DNA of 64,000 bases, from contig CAKUCX010000001.1 in assembly GCA_934643865.1 (NCBI GenBank), positions 1 to 64,000 of the forward strand. The letters run 5' to 3'. This DNA comes from an uncultured Kiritimatiellota bacterium. GTDB taxonomy: Bacteria; Verrucomicrobiota; Kiritimatiellia; RFP12; UBA1067. The translations under genes were made by a program, and so were the position numbers. Shown piece after piece: positions 62,816 through 64,000 of the stretch. Positions within the stretch are counted from its first letter, which is position 1. The number at the start of each line of letters is the position of its first letter. The notes beneath the pieces were generated by a model, which ran no database searches, was not told the origin of the DNA, and saw nothing but the letters and a program-made list of their open reading frames with translations.

Positions 62816-62832
62816 TCGAGACAGGGGGCTTC

Positions 62833-62852
62833 GGCCGCGCAGGAGCGCGGCC
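62833..62852 (+). terminator. Hairpin after DUF2723 gene (possible terminator)
   Basis: Perfect 8-bp arms GGCCGCGC / GCGCGGCC with loop AGGA, about 125 nt beyond the DUF2723 stop. No T-tract follows, so termination is uncertain. Confidence 0.4.
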
Positions 62853-62863
62853 CTCCCGTACCG

Positions 62864-62926
62864 CTAACACCTAACACCTAGCACCTAAAACCTAACACCT
62901 AACACCTAAAACCTAACACCTAAAAC
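62864..62926 (+). repeat. Heptamer tandem array (CTAACAC)9
   Basis: Nine 7-bp units: CTAACAC five times, CTAAAAC three times and CTAGCAC once, ending 17 nt before the ATG of the Agl23-like gene. It resembles a telomere-type repeat but is only 63 bp long and lies inside a bacterial gene row. Confidence 0.93.
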
Positions 62927-62943
62927 CTCTATCCCGTTCCCTC

Positions 62944-64000
62944 ATGTTCTCGCGCACCTTCCATCCCGACGAGGCCAATCAGGCGTTCACTGTCGGCCGT
63001 CTGCTGGAGACGGGGCACTACACCTACAAGCCGTCCGACCACCACGGGCCGACGCTCTACTACGCCGCCGCCCCGCTCCAGCGCGCGTTCGGCCATACGA
63101 CGACCGCCGACCTCGACGGCACGCTCCTCCGCTGCACGCCGCTCCTCTTCGCCGCGCTCGGCCTCCTCCTCCTCGCCCACGCCGTCTTCCGGCTCTCCCG
63201 CTCCTGGCTGGGCGCGCTCATGACCGTCCTCCTCGTCGGCACCGCGCCGCTCTTCGCGTTCTTCGCGACGGACTTCATCCAGGAGATGCTGCTCGCCTGC
63301 TTCACCGTGATGATGTTCTGGGCCGGCGCCGGCTACGCGCGCGCCTGTGCGGCGCCCCCCGCCCCGCGCCGCCGCCTCAAGCCGGGGACCTGGGCGCTCC
63401 TCTTCGGCATCGCCGCCGGGCTCGCCTTCGCGACGAAGGAGACGAGCCTCCTCGCCTTCGCCGCCGCCGGGCTCACGCTCTGCGGGCTGTGGGCCTTCCG
63501 CGCCTTCGGCTTCAGGAACGGCATGGCGCACATCCCGCGTCCCAACGTCCAGCACGTCGTCCTCGCCGCGCTCGGCTTCGCGCTCACCGCCGTCCTCTTC
63601 TTCTCCTCGTTCTGCCAGGATTGGGCGGGCGTCTACAACGCCTTCGTCGCCGCACCGCTCCACTACCTCGGCCGCGCCGTCGGAAACGCCGCCGCCTCGG
63701 AGGGCGCCAACTGGCACATCCACCCGTGGTGGCAGCATCTCCAGTGGCTTTTCTGCGGAAACGCCCCCCTTCCCCGTTCCAGCAGCGGCTTCACGGTCGA
63801 CCTCGCCTTCGCGAACGTCATCCCCCTCGTCTACGTCGCGACGCCGATCCTGCCCCTCGCGGTGTTCGCCGCCTGCCGGGAACGCCTGCGCACACGCCTC
63901 AACCGCCCCCTCCTCTGGACGTTCTTCGGCCTCGCCCTCTACACCGCCCTCCTCATCGCCTTCTACTCCGTCATCCCCTACAAGACGCCGTGGTGTACGC
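62944..64000 (+). CDS. Agl23/TIGR03663-like glycosyltransferase (partial, window edge)
   Basis: The frame is open from ATG at 62944 to the window end (about 352 codons), so the 3' end lies beyond. The product starts MFSRTFHPDEANQAFTVG and continues HHGPTLYYAAAP (~35-45), then helices and the FSSFCQDWAGVYNAF, IPYKTPWC segments typical of Agl23/TIGR03663 proteins linked to glycan transfer. In relatives the acidic motif (here HPDEANQAF) follows a first membrane helix; here it lies at residue 7 and that helix is absent. No in-frame start exists upstream through the heptamer array. Confidence 0.83.
   Translation, partial: MFSRTFHPDEANQAFTVGRLLETGHYTYKPSDHHGPTLYYAAAPLQRAFGHTTTADLDGTLLRCTPLLFAALGLLLLAHAVFRLSRSWLGALMTVLLVGTAPLFAFFATDFIQEMLLACFTVMMFWAGAGYARACAAPPAPRRRLKPGTWALLFGIAAGLAFATKETSLLAFAAAGLTLCGLWAFRAFGFRNGMAHIPRPNVQHVVLAALGFALTAVLFFSSFCQDWAGVYNAFVAAPLHYLGRAVGNAAASEGANWHIHPWWQHLQWLFCGNAPLPRSSSGFTVDLAFANVIPLVYVATPILPLAVFAACRERLRTRLNRPLLWTFFGLALYTALLIAFYSVIPYKTPWCT

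Noticed and set aside
62864..62926. Eukaryotic telomere or chromosome end
   Set aside because: Only 63 bp, sited between two normal bacterial genes on one strand.

Overview
The window is a very G+C-rich bacterial segment with about 49 protein genes, one tRNA and several families of small non-coding repeats. The mix suggests an uncultured anaerobic, gut-type member of the Verrucomicrobiota, most likely Kiritimatiellia. This is an inference from gene content: many secreted glycoside hydrolases (GH2, GH27, GH109, GH50-like, DUF4832, WbsX/GH99-like), secreted FAD oxidoreductases, DUF2723 and Agl23-type membrane glycosyltransferases, a homodimeric-type glycyl-tRNA synthetase and a glycyl radical enzyme. 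No rRNA or phylogenetic marker in the window proves it.

Layout. 1-552 is gene-free and full of direct and inverted repeats. 553-3717 (-) is ispF, a TatD hydrolase and two CNNM/CorC-type proteins. 3831-6555 holds a MATE exporter, a thiamine pyrophosphokinase and NudC. 6566-11511 (-) is purC, a Fis-like protein, ybaB, recR and a clan-A glycosidase. 11647-20534 (-) is glyS, a GH2 lipoprotein, a Ca/Na antiporter, a WbsX-like secreted protein and a TPR protein. 20527-30588 (-) is pcnB, pyrF, dapF, an S41 protease, a NERD protein, dxs, uppS and a GT39 glycosyltransferase. 30697-34928 (-) is a DUF4832 protein, a GH27 alpha-galactosidase and dCMP deaminase. 35022-37111 (-) is ilvA, tRNA-His with an intrinsic terminator, and a transposase remnant. 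37100-50179 (-) is a tightly packed run mixing carbohydrate-active secreted proteins with RNA-modification genes. 50296-57550 (-) is a 46-residue ORF, a PATR-type surface protein, a glycyl radical enzyme carrying a signal peptide, a small zinc-ribbon protein and tagaturonate reductase. 57629-64000 (+) is holA, a DUF2723 glycosyltransferase and an Agl23-like glycosyltransferase cut by the window end.

How the genes work together. Secreted hydrolases and redox enzymes would cut galactose-, N-acetylgalactosamine- and uronate-containing glycans (host mucin or algal/plant material). A dicarboxylate/amino-acid symporter and tagaturonate reductase fit use of the products. IspF, Dxs, UppS and the GT39/GT117/Agl23-type enzymes form an isoprenoid-lipid and surface-glycosylation theme.

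Signals not explained by ordinary annotation: (1) octamer tandem arrays (TTAAGTGG/TTAAGTAG) that supply the last codons and the stop codon of four genes; (2) a recurrent extended -10 box (TGGTATAMT), in five genes placed exactly 7 nt before the start codon, which predicts leaderless mRNAs; (3) a glycyl radical enzyme with a clear N-terminal signal peptide; (4) a heptamer (CTAACAC) array abutting an Agl23-like gene that lacks its first membrane helix; (5) tRNA-His plus terminator forming the leader of ilvA.
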